A DNA stretch of 13,429 nucleotides, from positions 1 through 13,429 of the forward strand of contig JAXHSV010000070.1 in assembly GCA_034190305.1 (NCBI GenBank), read 5' to 3'. The DNA is from JAUWNJ01 sp034190305. GTDB lineage: Bacteria > Planctomycetota > Phycisphaerae > SM23-33. Under the pieces are notes generated by a model. That model was not told where the DNA came from, did no database searches, and was given only the letters and a program-made list of their open reading frames with translations. The translations under genes and the position numbers were made by a program. Of this stretch, positions 12,358-13,429 are shown piece after piece. The stretch's first letter is position 1. Each line of letters opens with the position of its first letter.

Positions 12358-12903
12358 TCAGTCGTACTTGATTTCTTCGTAAGGCAGGTTTAGTGGTTGA
12401 TTGTTCAACAACGCCACCAGCGTATCCCAGATGGCGTCCGCCGACGGCGGGCATCCGGGCAGGAAATGGTCAATCTTAACCACCTCGTGGCAGGGATACA
12501 CCTTGTCGAGGATTAACGGAATATCCGGGTCATTGGGGATGATATTAGTAGGATTATAGACGGTTGGACCGTTCAGATACGCCTCGTCGAGGCATTCCTT
12601 CAAGGGGATGTTGTTTCGCATTGCCGGTACGCCGCCCATTATTGCGCAGTCGCCCAAAGAGATCAGCACGTCGCAATGCTTGCGAAACGTACGAAGCGTG
12701 TGGACGTTTTCGTCGTTGGAGCATCCGCCTTCAACCAGACCCACCAGGCAACGACCGGTGAACTTCTTGATGTCATTAATCGGCGACTTGTCGAACTGAA
12801 CAAGCTCGGTCAGTTTCAATATCCGTTCGTCGATGTCCAGAAGGGACATGTGGCAACCGAAGCATCCGGCCAGGGAACAAGTTGCGATTTTCGGTTTACT
12901 CAT
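12358..12903 (-). CDS. hoxY: NiFe hydrogenase small subunit, group 3d (HoxY-like)
   Basis: A 181-residue electron-transfer subunit that carries the proximal [4Fe-4S] cluster next to HoxH. The ligands appear as Cys14 and Cys17 (GCFGCHMS), Cys86 (LGDCAIMGG) and Cys151 (LPGCPP). There is no Tat signal peptide and no C-terminal ferredoxin-like domain, as expected for the short cytoplasmic HoxY type. LVEGG (56-60) is also a family motif. ATG 12903 is chosen: GAGGAAAG lies about six bases upstream, and the GTG at 12918 overlaps the stop of hoxU. It lies 11 bases after hoxU and 13 before hoxH in one operon. Confidence 0.92.
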   Translation of the reverse strand: MSKPKIATCSLAGCFGCHMSLLDIDERILKLTELVQFDKSPINDIKKFTGRCLVGLVEGGCSNDENVHTLRTFRKHCDVLISLGDCAIMGGVPAMRNNIPLKECLDEAYLNGPTVYNPTNIIPNDPDIPLILDKVYPCHEVVKIDHFLPGCPPSADAIWDTLVALLNNQPLNLPYEEIKYD

Positions 12904-12914
12904 TATATCTTTCC

Positions 12915-13379
12915 TCACTGACCTTGTGCGGTCTTGCGCTGCTCAATGTTGGAGCCGATGGGCTTATTGTCAAACTGACGCCTGCCAATGGGAACCTCGT
13001 AGCCGACTCGTTTCTTCATCAGCGCTCCGACAGGGCAGACCGCGATGGCTTTGTCGATGATTTTCAGGCTCGTGCCGCCGAGGCCACATTCGGCATTGAC
13101 GCCTACTTTTTTATGAGGTCCTCGGCCTACAAACTGAAAAACATTTTTACCGTCAACGTCAGACGACATCAGCACGCATCGCCCACAGAGGATGCAGCGG
13201 TTGTGGTCGATAAACACATCGGGGTGCGAGGCGTCAACCTCTCGATCGGGAAACATATAAGGATATTGCGGAGCGGTGATTCCGAAGCGGTACGCCAGCG
13301 CTTGGAGTTCGCAGTTGCCGCTCTTCTCGTCTGGGAGGTCAGGTCGGTGTGGGGGGCCATATAGAACTGGGAGATCGCG
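12915..13379 (-). pseudogene. hoxU: HoxU diaphorase subunit, 3' part only; 5' part missing or garbled
   Basis: The frame is open from just after TGA 13382-13380 down to TGA 12917-12915. Recognisable HoxU sequence begins at EKSGNCELQALAYRFGI (about 13328) and continues through PYMFPDREVD, HNRCILCGRCV, DVDGKNVFQFVGRGP and AVCPVGALMKKRVGYEVPIGRR. HoxU carries electrons between the hydrogenase and the NAD site. The preserved CxxCxxC plus CPVG would hold one [4Fe-4S] cluster. The preceding His and Cys residues of the next cluster (expected just before EKSGNC) and the whole N-terminal [2Fe-2S] domain (about 100 residues) cannot be found in any frame in the last 100 bases. The window may end in poor or chimeric sequence, or the gene may be truly broken. 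The GGAAAG after its stop serves hoxY. Confidence 0.75.
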
Positions 13380-13429
13380 TCATGGTAGGTGCGCAATCAG
13401 GAGTTAACAAAAGTCTGGCAGCAGGCGAG

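Noticed and set aside
10905..12903. Group 3c (Mvh) or F420-reducing identity for the hydrogenase
   Set aside because: The adjacent HoxU-type ferredoxin subunit, the FRGFERF region before the first cysteine pair and the HoxW-type protease favour group 3d.

Overview
The window most likely comes from an anaerobic planctomycete, probably of the Phycisphaerae. The main clue is the small protein at 3842-4174, whose zinc ribbon (MKIRCQKC at the start, then AFAGG and CRCPYC) is of a kind I associate with that group. GC-rich genes separated by short AT-rich or palindromic spacers, and an anaerobic gene set (corrinoid methyl transfer, NiFe hydrogenase), agree. The taxonomy is inference from memory of families, not from a search.

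Layout, plus strand, 1-7779: a dispersed palindromic repeat (7-86); a short leader ORF overlapping a DNA-binding protein with a degenerate receiver domain (245-844); an AT-rich inverted repeat (837-957); a lipoprotein SppA-type peptidase (1001-2002); a decayed type II restriction-modification pair, with a frameshifted endonuclease (2036-2835) and a methyltransferase carrying an in-frame TGA (2981-3787); a membrane-anchored zinc-ribbon protein (3842-4174); a methyltetrahydrofolate:corrinoid methyltransferase (4233-5030); a reductive activator of corrinoid proteins (5109-6968); two candidate terminators; and a YggS/PLPBP pyridoxal-phosphate protein (7054-7779).

Layout, minus strand, 13429-7885: genes run right to left as hoxU (3' part only), hoxY, hoxH, hoxW, larC and a membrane glycosyltransferase. 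hoxU-hoxY-hoxH-hoxW is the tail of a group 3d (NAD-coupled, bidirectional) NiFe hydrogenase operon. hoxH and hoxW overlap by ATGA. The two blocks converge at about 7780-7885, where there is a direct repeat and a long hairpin.

How the genes fit: the methyltransferase and activator handle methyl groups on a corrinoid protein, as in the Wood-Ljungdahl pathway or demethylation. The Hox enzyme exchanges electrons between H2 and NAD(H). larC, a nickel-insertion protein of nickel-pincer cofactor synthesis, lies next to the hydrogenase protease, giving a nickel theme. The corrinoid protein, hoxF and the other lar genes are not in the window.

Most unusual: a 117-base nested palindrome sits in frame inside the glycosyltransferase gene and is translated as 39 residues. 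Several other palindromic repeats lie at, or just after, stop codons. Both genes of the restriction-modification pair look broken. The last ~100 bases at the right edge do not continue hoxU, which could be a contig-end artefact or a real break.
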